Source: Sediminibacterium sp. (lineage in GTDB: Bacteria; Bacteroidota; Bacteroidia; Chitinophagales; Chitinophagaceae). From it: a stretch of DNA of 5,790 nt. Positions within the stretch are counted from its first letter, which is position 1. Each line of letters begins with the position of its first letter. The notes under the pieces were generated by a model. It saw only the letters and a list, made by a program, of their open reading frames with translations, was not told the origin of the DNA and did not search any database. The DNA is taken from positions 1 through 5,790 of the forward strand of contig JAQBNJ010000238.1 in NCBI GenBank assembly GCA_028288645.1. Reading direction: 5' to 3'. Positions 1-5,719 of the stretch are shown piece after piece. The translations under genes and the position numbers were made by a program.

Positions 1-1
1 T

Positions 2-739
2 AATATTGGGCGTATTGGCGGTTTTGAAAGGAATTTCACTAATACAGCGTTCACGAAACTCGAGAAATTCTTAAAAGAATATCCTGCTGTATTAAAAGAA
101 TTCGAGAACCTGTTCTCACGCAACCGCATTTTTATGGAGCGCACCATCGGTACGGGTGGTATCAGTGCAGAGCGGGCATTGAATTATGGTTTTACAGGGC
201 CGAACTTACGTGCAGCAGGTGTTGATTACGATGTTCGTGTGCACACACCTTACAGCAGTTACGAAGATTTTGATTTTACCATACCGGTTGGAACAGCCGG
301 AGACAACTATGACCGATTCCTCGTTCGCAATGAAGAAATGTGGCAGAGCTTGAGCATCATTCAACAGGCTTATCGAAAGATACAGGAGTTTAAAGGAGAA
401 GAAGCCGAAGTGTATCATGCCGATGTTCCCGAATATTATTTGCCTGAAAAACAGGATGTGTACACAAAGATGGAAGCATTGATCTGGCATTTCAAGATCA
501 TAATGGGCGAAGTGGATATGCCGAAAGGAGAAGTATACAAAGCTGTAGAAGGAGGAAATGGTGAAGTAGGTTATTATTTAATAAGCGATGGCGGCCGGGC
601 CCCATTCCGTTTACATTTCAGAAGGCCCTGTTTTATTTATTACCAGGCTTATGCTGAATTGGTAACAGGCGGAATGTTGAGTGACGCGGTTGTTACAATG
701 AGTAGTTTGAATTTGATCGCGGGGGAGATGGACGCGTAA
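2..739 (+). CDS. nuoD: NADH-quinone oxidoreductase subunit D, 3' part (5' end outside the window)
   Basis: This is the C-terminal part (245 residues) of the 49-kDa-type subunit of complex I, a peripheral-arm protein that forms the quinone-binding pocket together with NuoB. The frame is open from base 2, so the ATG at 134 is an internal methionine and the true start lies upstream of the window. Family hallmarks visible: RTIGTGG at window residues 46-52, followed by the ALNYGFTGPNLRAAGVDYDVR block, GDNYDRFLVRNEEM at 100-113, and the C-terminal GYYLISDGGRAPFRLHFRRP block. It ends ...LIAGEMDA, whereas E. coli-type NuoD proteins end in ...DR; whether Ala is normal in this lineage I cannot tell. 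The stop codon TAA (737-739) is also the first three bases of palindromic repeat I. It is first in the operon segment, with nuoE next. The subunit assignment is very secure. Confidence 0.96.
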   Translation, partial: NIGRIGGFERNFTNTAFTKLEKFLKEYPAVLKEFENLFSRNRIFMERTIGTGGISAERALNYGFTGPNLRAAGVDYDVRVHTPYSSYEDFDFTIPVGTAGDNYDRFLVRNEEMWQSLSIIQQAYRKIQEFKGEEAEVYHADVPEYYLPEKQDVYTKMEALIWHFKIIMGEVDMPKGEVYKAVEGGNGEVGYYLISDGGRAPFRLHFRRPCFIYYQAYAELVTGGMLSDAVVTMSSLNLIAGEMDA

Positions 740-747
740 CCCCCCAG

Positions 748-761
748 CCCCCTGAAGGGGG
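748..761. repeat. Hairpin in left arm of repeat I
   Basis: A perfect 5-bp G/C stem (CCCCC/GGGGG) closes on a TGAA tetraloop just after the nuoD stop. There is no T-tract after it, only GAGTTGAAAA, so it does not look like a factor-independent terminator. In RNA it could slow 3' decay of the nuoD message or act as a processing site; that is inference. Confidence 0.6.
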
Positions 762-823
762 AGTTGAAAAGTGCAAATAACATGAATAGAAGTAGAAAAC
801 ATATTTAGTAAACAATACTAATT

Positions 824-837
824 CCCCCTTTAGGGGG
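824..837. repeat. Hairpin in right arm of repeat I, just upstream of nuoE
   Basis: A perfect 5-bp stem (CCCCC/GGGGG) with a TTTA loop ends 14 bases before the nuoE ATG. It can either fold locally or pair with the left arm at 737-765, so the nuoE leader has two alternative structures in RNA. It also leaves GAGGG (841-845) unpaired in the local fold, the only purine-rich stretch near the nuoE start. Confidence 0.55.
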
Positions 838-840
838 TTA

Positions 841-845
841 GAGGG
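841..845 (+). promoter_or_regulatory. Possible ribosome binding site of nuoE, supplied by repeat I
   Basis: GAGGG lies 6 bases upstream of the nuoE ATG at 852 and is the only Shine-Dalgarno-like stretch at this start. It is part of the right terminal arm of repeat I, so the repeat may have replaced the original leader. Bacteroidota often initiate without a strong Shine-Dalgarno pairing, so its importance is uncertain. Confidence 0.35.
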
Positions 846-851
846 TGTTAT

Positions 852-1352
852 ATGGCGAAGTTTAACGATACACAATTAACAGAGTTCAACAGGCTCGTTT
901 CTCATTACCCGGAAGGGAAACAGAAAAGTGCGCTGTTACCTGTTTTGCATTTAGCGCAGGATACATTCGGTGGTTGGTTAAGTACAGAGACGATGGATTA
1001 TGTGGCAGAACTGTTACACATCGCCCCGATTGAAGTGTATGAAGTGGCTACTTTCTATAGCATGTACAATTTAAAACCGGTTGGCAAATACATGTTCGAA
1101 GTTTGCCAGACGGGCCCGTGTATGTTGAATGGCTGTGATAATATTATTGCCTACATCACAGATAAACTCGGCATCAAAGCAGGAGAAACAACACCGGATG
1201 GAATGTTTACTTTAAAAACAGTAGAATGCCTCGGTGCCTGCGGTTATGCACCGATGATGCAGTTAGGTAAAACATATCGTGAGCACCTGACAAAAGAAAA
1301 AGTGGATTCGATCATTGATGAATGCAGAAAGAACGCGGCAGCGAATAATTAA
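852..1352 (+). CDS. nuoE: NADH-quinone oxidoreductase subunit E (24-kDa type, 2Fe-2S)
   Basis: This thioredoxin-fold subunit of the NADH-dehydrogenase module of complex I is cytoplasmic, binds a 2Fe-2S cluster (N1a) and pairs with NuoF. At 166 residues it has the usual family length. The N-terminal helical part contains YPEGKQKSALLPVLHLAQ (residues 19-36) and EVYEVATFYSMY (61-72), both characteristic. The four cluster ligands are visible as C85-x4-C90 (CQTGPC) and C126-x3-C130 (CLGAC). The ATG at 852 is supported by the normal N-terminal length and follows directly after repeat I. The gene ends with tandem stops TAA TAA (1350-1355). It is followed after 86 bp by nuoF, the expected partner, with inverted repeat II in the gap. 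No anomaly is seen in the protein. Confidence 0.97.
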   Translation: MAKFNDTQLTEFNRLVSHYPEGKQKSALLPVLHLAQDTFGGWLSTETMDYVAELLHIAPIEVYEVATFYSMYNLKPVGKYMFEVCQTGPCMLNGCDNIIAYITDKLGIKAGETTPDGMFTLKTVECLGACGYAPMMQLGKTYREHLTKEKVDSIIDECRKNAAANN

Positions 1353-1359
1353 TAAGGTG

Positions 1360-1430
1360 TTAGGCATTAGCTTTTAGCTATTAGCAAGTTCCTCTGCTAA
1401 AACCTAAAACCTAATAGCTAACAGCTCTAA
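1360..1430. repeat. Inverted repeat II (TAGCTATTAGC type) between nuoE and nuoF
   Basis: The 86-bp nuoE-nuoF gap is almost filled by an imperfect inverted repeat. The left arm (1360-1385) contains AGCTTTTAGCTATTAGC; the right arm (1410-1430) contains CTAATAGCTAACAGCT, its near-perfect reverse complement. Between the arms, AAAACCT occurs twice in tandem (1399-1412). The arms are low-complexity, built from TAGC/TTAG units, and differ completely from repeat I. It ends 8 bases before the nuoF ATG. Similar GCTATTAGC-type repeats are, as I recall, common between genes in Bacteroidota. There is no T-tract after the right arm and no open frame, so I treat it as an inserted intergenic repeat, not a terminator. 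Confidence 0.7.
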
Positions 1431-1438
1431 GAATAAAT

Positions 1439-2794
1439 ATGAGTCAGAAATTATTACTAGACAAAGCACATGTTGAAGGCATCAGAACCTATGATGTGTA
1501 CCGCCGGGAAGGTGGTTACCGCGCCGTAGAAAAAGCCATCAAAATGGGCCCGGAAGCTATTGTTGAAGAAGTAAAGAAAAGCGGTTTACGCGGCCGTGGC
1601 GGAGCGGGGTTTCCTGCGGGAATGAAATGGAGCTTTATTGCCAAACCCGAAGGTGTACCACGTCACCTGGTTTGTAATGCAGATGAAAGTGAGCCCGGTA
1701 CTTTTAAAGACAGGTACCTGATGGAATTCTTACCGCACCTGTTGATCGAGGGATTGATCGTTTCATCTTTTGCACTTGGCAGTAACGCTACCTATATTTA
1801 TATCCGCGGCGAATATGCCTGGATCGTTGATATTTTAGAACACGCCATTGAAGAAGCACGCGCACATAATTTTGTTGGAAAGAATATTTTAGGAAGCGGT
1901 TTTGATTGTGAAATCTATGTTCACCGTGGTGCCGGCGCTTATATCTGCGGAGAAGAAACTGCATTGATCGAATCACTCGAGGGCAAACGCGGTAACCCAC
2001 GTATCAAACCACCATTCCCTGCCATACAGGGTGTTTGGTTGAGACCTACTGTGGTTAACAATGTAGAAACATTAGCAGCCGTTGTTCCTATCATCAATAT
2101 GGGTGGCGAAGAATATGCAAAGATCGGCGTAGGAAAATCTACCGGAACAAAATTGATGTCGGCCTGCGGTAATATTAATAAGCCCGGTGTTTACGAGATC
2201 GATATGACCATCTCTGTAGAAGAATTTATTTACAGCGATGAATATTGCGGTGGAATTCCGAATGGCAAACGTTTGAAAGCATGTATCCCCGGCGGATCAT
2301 CTGTTCCTATTTTACCGGCGAACCTTTTATTAAAAACAGCCAAAGGCGAAACGCGTTACATGAACTATGAAAGTTTGAGTGATGGCGGTTTTGCAACAGG
2401 CTCTATGATGGGATCGGGCGGTTTCATTGTATTGGATGAGGACCAATGTGTGGTAAAGAATACCTATACATTTGCACGCTTCTATCGCCATGAAAGCTGC
2501 GGCCAGTGTTCACCCTGCCGCGAAGGAACCGGATGGATGGAGAAATTATTATTACGTTTGGAAAACGGCGCAGGTAAACTAAGCGATATTGATCTGTTGT
2601 GGGATATACAAAGAAAGATAGAAGGAAATACGATCTGTCCATTGGGTGATGCGGCGGCCTGGCCCGTAGCAGCAGCCATCAGGCATTTCAGGGATGAATT
2701 TGAATGGCATGTGTTCCATCCTGATGAAGCAGTGAAAAGGAATTATGGATTGGCGCATTATGCGGATGCGATACATGTTCCGGCAACAGTATAA
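1439..2794 (+). CDS. nuoF: NADH-quinone oxidoreductase subunit F (51-kDa type, NADH/FMN/4Fe-4S)
   Basis: This subunit binds NADH and FMN and starts electron flow in complex I, passing electrons to its own 4Fe-4S cluster (N3) and on to NuoG. At 451 residues it is of usual length. Visible in order: the glycine-rich FMN/NADH motif GLRGRGGAGFPAGMKW (residues 49-64), CNADESEPGTFKDR (79-92), GAGAYICGEETALIESLEG (164-182), the SLBB-like segment with ACIPGGSS (281-288), and the C-terminal cluster site C354-x2-C357-x2-C360 (ESCGQCSPCREGTGW) with the fourth ligand C400 in NTICPLGDAAAW. The ATG at 1439 gives a normal N-terminus; the leader (AAGAATAAAT) is A-rich without a Shine-Dalgarno. All cofactor residues appear intact. 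nuoE lies 86 bp upstream and nuoG 109 bp downstream, each gap filled by a repeat. Confidence 0.98.
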   Translation: MSQKLLLDKAHVEGIRTYDVYRREGGYRAVEKAIKMGPEAIVEEVKKSGLRGRGGAGFPAGMKWSFIAKPEGVPRHLVCNADESEPGTFKDRYLMEFLPHLLIEGLIVSSFALGSNATYIYIRGEYAWIVDILEHAIEEARAHNFVGKNILGSGFDCEIYVHRGAGAYICGEETALIESLEGKRGNPRIKPPFPAIQGVWLRPTVVNNVETLAAVVPIINMGGEEYAKIGVGKSTGTKLMSACGNINKPGVYEIDMTISVEEFIYSDEYCGGIPNGKRLKACIPGGSSVPILPANLLLKTAKGETRYMNYESLSDGGFATGSMMGSGGFIVLDEDQCVVKNTYTFARFYRHESCGQCSPCREGTGWMEKLLLRLENGAGKLSDIDLLWDIQRKIEGNTICPLGDAAAWPVAAAIRHFRDEFEWHVFHPDEAVKRNYGLAHYADAIHVPATV

Positions 2795-2798
2795 ATAG

Positions 2799-2894
2799 TT
2801 TCACGCAAAGGCATAAAAAAGAAAGCCTTTGATGGAATATCAAAAAGTGAACAATCAACTTTGCGCCCTGGCTCCTTAGCGCCTTTGCGTGAAA
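2799..2894. repeat. Inverted repeat III (TTTCACGCAAAGGC type) between nuoF and nuoG
   Basis: A perfect 14-bp inverted repeat flanks this 96-bp element: TTTCACGCAAAGGC at 2799-2812 and GCCTTTGCGTGAAA at 2881-2894. The interior holds partial echoes of the arm (AAGCCTTTG at 2823-2831, CTTTGCGCC at 2859-2867), so it is a nested or degenerate palindrome. It fills nearly the whole nuoF-nuoG gap and ends 9 bases before the nuoG ATG. In RNA the terminal 14-bp stem would bring the nuoG start next to a long hairpin. The sequence is unlike repeats I and II. I recall related GCAAAGGC repeats in Bacteroidota genomes, but copy number is not tested here. Confidence 0.8.
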
Positions 2895-2903
2895 AAAAAT
2901 AAT

Positions 2904-4022
2904 ATGGCTGAACAACAACTTTTTAAGGTCACCATCGACAACATCACCATCGAAGTTCCATCCGGAACAACGATCTTAAATGCTGCGCGCAAGATCGGTG
3001 GAGATGTGGCCCCGCCCGCAATGTGCTACTATAGCAAGTTGCAAGGCAGCGGGGGTAAATGCCGTACCTGTTTGGTAGAGGTTAGCAAAGGTTCTGAAAA
3101 AGATCCGCGGCCGATGCCGAAACTGGTTGCTTCATGCAGAACAACCGTGATGGATGGCATGGAAGTAAAAAATATTACCAGCCCGAAAGTATTGGATGCA
3201 CGTGCAGGTGTGGTTGAATTTTTATTATTGAATCACCCGCTCGATTGCCCTATCTGTGACCAGGCCGGTGAGTGTCATCTGCAGGATCTGAGTTATGATC
3301 ATGGTAAAGAAGGCACGCGCTATGAATTTCAGCGCCGCACATTTAAGAAACACGATATCGGCCCTTACATACAATTACACATGACTCGCTGCATTCTTTG
3401 CTACCGTTGTGTTTATGTGGCCGACCAGTTAACGAATAAAAGAGAACACGGCATTTTAGACAGGGGCGATCATTCAGAGATCGCAACGATGATAGAGAAG
3501 AGTTTGGAGAATGATTTTATCGGGAATGTAATTGATGTTTGTCCGGTAGGCGCATTAACCGACAGAACCTTCCGTTTTAAAAACCGCGTATGGTTTTTAA
3601 AACCGATGGATGCACACCGCAATTGCCCGACCTGCAGCGGTAAAGTAACTTTATGGAATCGCGGCGATGAAGTGTTCCGCGTAACTGCAAGAAAAGATGA
3701 ATGGGGTGAAGTGGAAAGTTTGGAAGACGGCAAACCTGCGTGGATCTGTAACACCTGCCGCTTTGATAAAAAACATACGAATGACTGGGTGATCGAAGGA
3801 CCAAGAATGATCAATCGTCAATCGGTAATATCAGCAGGACATTACCAGGGAAATGTGGGATTGAATAAACCAACAGAAATTTTTGAAGCGGTACACAGTG
3901 GCAGGCATCCGAAAGTAATGCTGGATATTCATTCGGTGAGTGAAGTGAACAAACCTGATATTGAACTTAGTTTGATAGAAGGGCCGGCGCATTCAACAGA
4001 TTTTAATTCGAACAAAGATTAA
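2904..4022 (+). CDS. nuoG: NADH-quinone oxidoreductase subunit G, short form (2Fe-2S and 4Fe-4S electron carrier)
   Basis: NuoG relays electrons from NuoF along the peripheral arm of complex I. From the ATG at 2904 it has 372 residues. Cluster sites are visible in order: a ferredoxin-like 2Fe-2S site C41, C53, C56, C78 (MCYYSKLQGSGGKCRTC ... SCR); the N5 type H111-x3-C115-x2-C118-x5-C124 (HPLDCPICDQAGEC); and the N4 type C163-x2-C166-x2-C169 with C213 (CPVGALT). Near the C-terminus are two further pairs, C241-x2-C244 (CPTC) and C282-x2-C285 (CNTC), where the N7 region of long NuoG proteins would begin. The large molybdopterin-oxidoreductase-like domain of E. coli NuoG (about 900 residues) is absent; short forms are, to my knowledge, usual in Bacteroidota, so this is probably not a truncation. 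A GTG at 2889 would add MKKNN, but it lies in the arm of repeat III, so the A-rich-led ATG is preferred. The toxin-antitoxin pair starts 2 bp after the stop. Confidence 0.94.
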   Translation: MAEQQLFKVTIDNITIEVPSGTTILNAARKIGGDVAPPAMCYYSKLQGSGGKCRTCLVEVSKGSEKDPRPMPKLVASCRTTVMDGMEVKNITSPKVLDARAGVVEFLLLNHPLDCPICDQAGECHLQDLSYDHGKEGTRYEFQRRTFKKHDIGPYIQLHMTRCILCYRCVYVADQLTNKREHGILDRGDHSEIATMIEKSLENDFIGNVIDVCPVGALTDRTFRFKNRVWFLKPMDAHRNCPTCSGKVTLWNRGDEVFRVTARKDEWGEVESLEDGKPAWICNTCRFDKKHTNDWVIEGPRMINRQSVISAGHYQGNVGLNKPTEIFEAVHSGRHPKVMLDIHSVSEVNKPDIELSLIEGPAHSTDFNSNKD

Positions 4023-4024
4023 TA

Positions 4025-4321
4025 GTGATACTTACAAAAGAACAGATACAAAAAATAATCAGCGAATACTTTGCCGGAAAGCCGGTGAAGAAGGTTTGGT
4101 TATTTGGTTCTTATGCAAGAGGGGACGCAGATGAAAATAGTGATCTTGATGTTCTTGTGGAAGTTGATTATGCAAATAATCCTGGATTAAGTTTCTTTGG
4201 ATGGCACGCCGAGTTGTCTCAAAAAACAGACAAGTCTGTTGATGTGGTTAGTGATGGCGGGCTGTCAAAATATATCAGGCCATATGTAGAAAAGGATAAA
4301 CTGCTGATGTATGAAAAGTAA
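4025..4321 (+). CDS. mntA: MntA-type minimal nucleotidyltransferase, putative antitoxin
   Basis: This 98-residue protein is a minimal nucleotidyltransferase of the kind that acts as antitoxin to HepT/DUF86 HEPN toxins. In the Shewanella oneidensis system MntA neutralises HepT by adding AMP residues to a tyrosine of the RX4HXY motif. The active-site signature is complete: G28-S29-x10-D40-x-D42 (GSYARG...SDLDVLVEV), with a third acidic residue likely at D73 in SVDVV. It starts with GTG; no other usable start exists, because the frame is closed by TAA at 4004-4006 and the next Met is residue 95. The 27 residues before GSY are normal for the family. The GTG is 2 bp after the nuoG stop (TAATAGTG), suggesting re-initiation by ribosomes leaving nuoG. 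It overlaps the toxin gene by 11 bp. Its base composition is AT-richer than the nuo genes. The family is confident; antitoxin function is inferred from pairing. Confidence 0.9.
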   Translation: MILTKEQIQKIISEYFAGKPVKKVWLFGSYARGDADENSDLDVLVEVDYANNPGLSFFGWHAELSQKTDKSVDVVSDGGLSKYIRPYVEKDKLLMYEK

Positions 4322-4658
4322 AATCGGTGATAAAGAAAGACTGCGTCATATCAGGGATTTTTGTGTGGATATAGAAAAAGCGATGGGGCAGTATGATGAA
4401 GATGAGTTCGACAAAGATTTTATAGTGAGAGCTGCTGTGTGTAGTTTTTTAACCTGGATCGGAGAAGCAGTTGCACACATCACTGATGAGACAAAAAATA
4501 AAAGAAAGGAAATTGATTGGGCAAATATCAAGGGCATAAGGAACATCATCACCCACGAATATTTTGGCATTGATTATAAATTGGTACACAAAGCGGTGAT
4601 TAATAATATACCACCTCTAAAAAATGCTGTTGAAGAACTTTTAAAAGATTTTGAATAA
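4311..4658 (+). CDS. hepT: HepT-type HEPN-domain RNase (DUF86), putative toxin
   Basis: This 115-residue, probably all-helical HEPN protein belongs to the DUF86/HepT family; characterised members are RNases that stop growth and are held inactive by a partner MntA. The catalytic motif R-x4-H-x-Y is intact: R77, H82, Y84 (RNIITHEY), with FGIDY just after, as in the family. The stretch SFLTWIGEAVAHI (residues 45-57) is the conserved core helix region. Y84 would be the expected AMP-acceptor by analogy with Shewanella. The ATG at 4311 overlaps the end of mntA (stop 4319-4321) in another frame, the usual translationally coupled layout. Its stop TAA (4656-4658) abuts the ATG of nuoH, so toxin and complex I subunit appear coupled. 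Length, motif and frame are intact, so I see no decay. RNase activity and target are inferred from the family. Confidence 0.9.
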   Translation: MKSKIGDKERLRHIRDFCVDIEKAMGQYDEDEFDKDFIVRAAVCSFLTWIGEAVAHITDETKNKRKEIDWANIKGIRNIITHEYFGIDYKLVHKAVINNIPPLKNAVEELLKDFE

Positions 4659-5711
4659 ATGACACTACTCGCTATTGACTGGATATTATTCATCGAAAAA
4701 CTGTCGTTGATCGCGATCATTATTTTTGCGAGCCTGGGTATTGCGCTATATACCACATTCGCAGAACGTAAAGTTGCCGCGATATTGCAGGACAGGCCTG
4801 GCCCTAACCGTGCCGGCCCTTTTGGCTTGTTCCAGCCGTTTGCAGATGGATTGAAACTGATCATGAAAGAAGAGATCATTCCAAATTCTGCCAGTAAATT
4901 TCTTTTTGTGCTGGGCCCTGTAATGGCAATGACCGCTGCATTGATGACAAGCGCTGTAATTCCCTGGAGCAGTCATGTGGAATTATTTGGCAGGAAGATA
5001 GATCTGCAGATAGCAGACATCAATATCGGCATATTATATGTATTTGGTGTGGTGAGTATGGGTGTATATGGTATCATGATCGGCGGATGGGCATCGAATA
5101 ATAAATTTTCTTTGATGGCCGCATTGCGTGGCGCATCGCAGGCCATCAGTTATGAACTGGCGATGGGATTATCATTGATCGCCGTGTTGATGATCTCAGG
5201 GTCTCTTAGTTTGAAGACAATTGTGGAACAACAGATGTCGGGACATTTGTGGAACGTGGTTTACCAGCCACTGGGCTTTATCATATTTTTCATTTGTGCC
5301 ATGGCGGAGTGTAACCGTACCCCATTCGATCTCCCGGAAGCTGAGAATGAATTGAACTTCGGTTATCACCAGGAATATTCATCCATGAAACTGGGTTTTT
5401 ATTTGTTTGCTGAATATGTGAACATGATCATCAGCAGCGCCATTATGGCTTGTATATTCTTTGGCGGTTATGATATTCCTTTCCTCGATGAAAGTACACT
5501 GGCGCCAAACTTAGCAGCAGTATTAGGTGTGGCGGCATTGCTGATCAAGATCGTAATATTCATTTTCATATTTATGTGGATCCGCTGGACCATCCCGCGT
5601 TTCCGCTATGACCAGTTGATGAATTTGGGTTGGAAAAAATTAATACCATTGGCGTTAGTGTATATGTTGATCACGGGGGCGGTGATATTGTGGTGGCAGG
5701 GAAGATCGTGA
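4659..5711 (+). CDS. nuoH: NADH-quinone oxidoreductase subunit H (ND1 type, membrane)
   Basis: NuoH is the membrane subunit at the junction of the two arms of complex I; it forms part of the quinone entry channel and the start of the proton-coupling pathway. The 350-residue length is normal. About eight hydrophobic helices are visible, near residues 12-32, 83-103, 120-142, 164-184, 204-217, 245-268, 287-308 and 327-346. Signature loops are intact: ERKVAAILQDRPGPNRAGP (36-54) with QPFADGLKLIMKE (59-71), GWASNNKFSLMAALRGASQAISYE (143-166), ECNRTPFDLPEAE (217-229) followed by HQEYSSMK, and RWTIPRFRYDQLM (309-321). The ATG immediately follows the hepT stop (TAAATG); there is no room for a leader, so any ribosome site lies inside the 3' end of hepT. 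nuoI would be expected next but lies outside the window. Confidence 0.97.
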   Translation: MTLLAIDWILFIEKLSLIAIIIFASLGIALYTTFAERKVAAILQDRPGPNRAGPFGLFQPFADGLKLIMKEEIIPNSASKFLFVLGPVMAMTAALMTSAVIPWSSHVELFGRKIDLQIADINIGILYVFGVVSMGVYGIMIGGWASNNKFSLMAALRGASQAISYELAMGLSLIAVLMISGSLSLKTIVEQQMSGHLWNVVYQPLGFIIFFICAMAECNRTPFDLPEAENELNFGYHQEYSSMKLGFYLFAEYVNMIISSAIMACIFFGGYDIPFLDESTLAPNLAAVLGVAALLIKIVIFIFIFMWIRWTIPRFRYDQLMNLGWKKLIPLALVYMLITGAVILWWQGRS

Positions 5712-5719
5712 GTCGGGAG

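Larger units (their letters stand above)
737..850. repeat. Palindromic repeat I: MITE-like element with terminal inverted repeats, between nuoD and nuoE
   Basis: Two arms of about 30 bp face each other across a 54-bp AT-rich spacer: 737-765 and 820-850. The reverse complement of the left arm matches the right arm closely; the first 18 bases differ at only two positions. Each arm is itself a small hairpin: CCCCC-TGAA-GGGGG at 748-761 and CCCCC-TTTA-GGGGG at 824-837. The nested design (a palindrome at each end of a larger inverted repeat) is typical of small non-autonomous mobile repeats. The C-rich/G-rich arms resemble intergenic repeats I recall from Bacteroidota genomes. The left arm provides the nuoD stop codon and the right arm ends one base before the nuoE ATG. 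No coding potential is apparent inside. Copy number cannot be judged from one window. Confidence 0.8.
4023..4658 (+). other. MntA/HepT toxin-antitoxin island inserted between nuoG and nuoH
   Basis: The two-gene module occupies exactly the space between the nuoG stop (4022) and the nuoH ATG (4659), with 2 bp spare on the left and none on the right. By hand count it is about 37% GC, against about 49% in sampled nuoF lines and 46% in sampled nuoH lines, which supports separate origin. The nuo genes are otherwise in canonical G-H order. No inverted repeats, transposase or integrase mark its edges. The 7-bp match AAAGATT at 4014-4020 and 4644-4650 is too short and AT-rich to call a target duplication. 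Confidence 0.8.

Noticed and set aside
206..490. Minus-strand open frames opposite nuoD, nuoF, nuoG and nuoH
   Set aside because: They lie wholly opposite strongly supported nuo genes, show no recognisable domain, and look like antisense shadows.
748..765. Factor-independent terminator after nuoD
   Set aside because: The G/C stem is followed by GAGTTGAAAA and not by a T-tract, and nuoE must be co-expressed.
766..819. Bacteroidota-type promoter inside the spacer of repeat I
   Set aside because: The region is AT-rich but I could not find a convincing TTTG plus TAnnTTTG pair at proper spacing.
1396..1420. CRISPR-like or tandem repeat array in the nuoE-nuoF gap
   Set aside because: Only two short AAAACCT units without spacers; the region is better explained as an inverted repeat.
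2889..2903. GTG at 2889 as the nuoG start
   Set aside because: It lies inside the arm of repeat III and encodes a Lys/Asn run without family similarity; the ATG at 2904 has an A-rich leader and gives a normal ferredoxin-domain N-terminus.
2904..4022. NuoG truncated by a frameshift or by the toxin-antitoxin insertion
   Set aside because: No continuation of a molybdopterin-type domain appears in any frame downstream, and short NuoG forms are expected in Bacteroidota. An altered last few residues cannot be excluded.
4014..4650. AAAGATT at 4014-4020 and again at 4644-4650 as a target-site duplication around the toxin-antitoxin pair
   Set aside because: It is only 7 bp, AT-rich, lies inside coding sequence on both sides, and the same string also occurs inside hepT near 4413.
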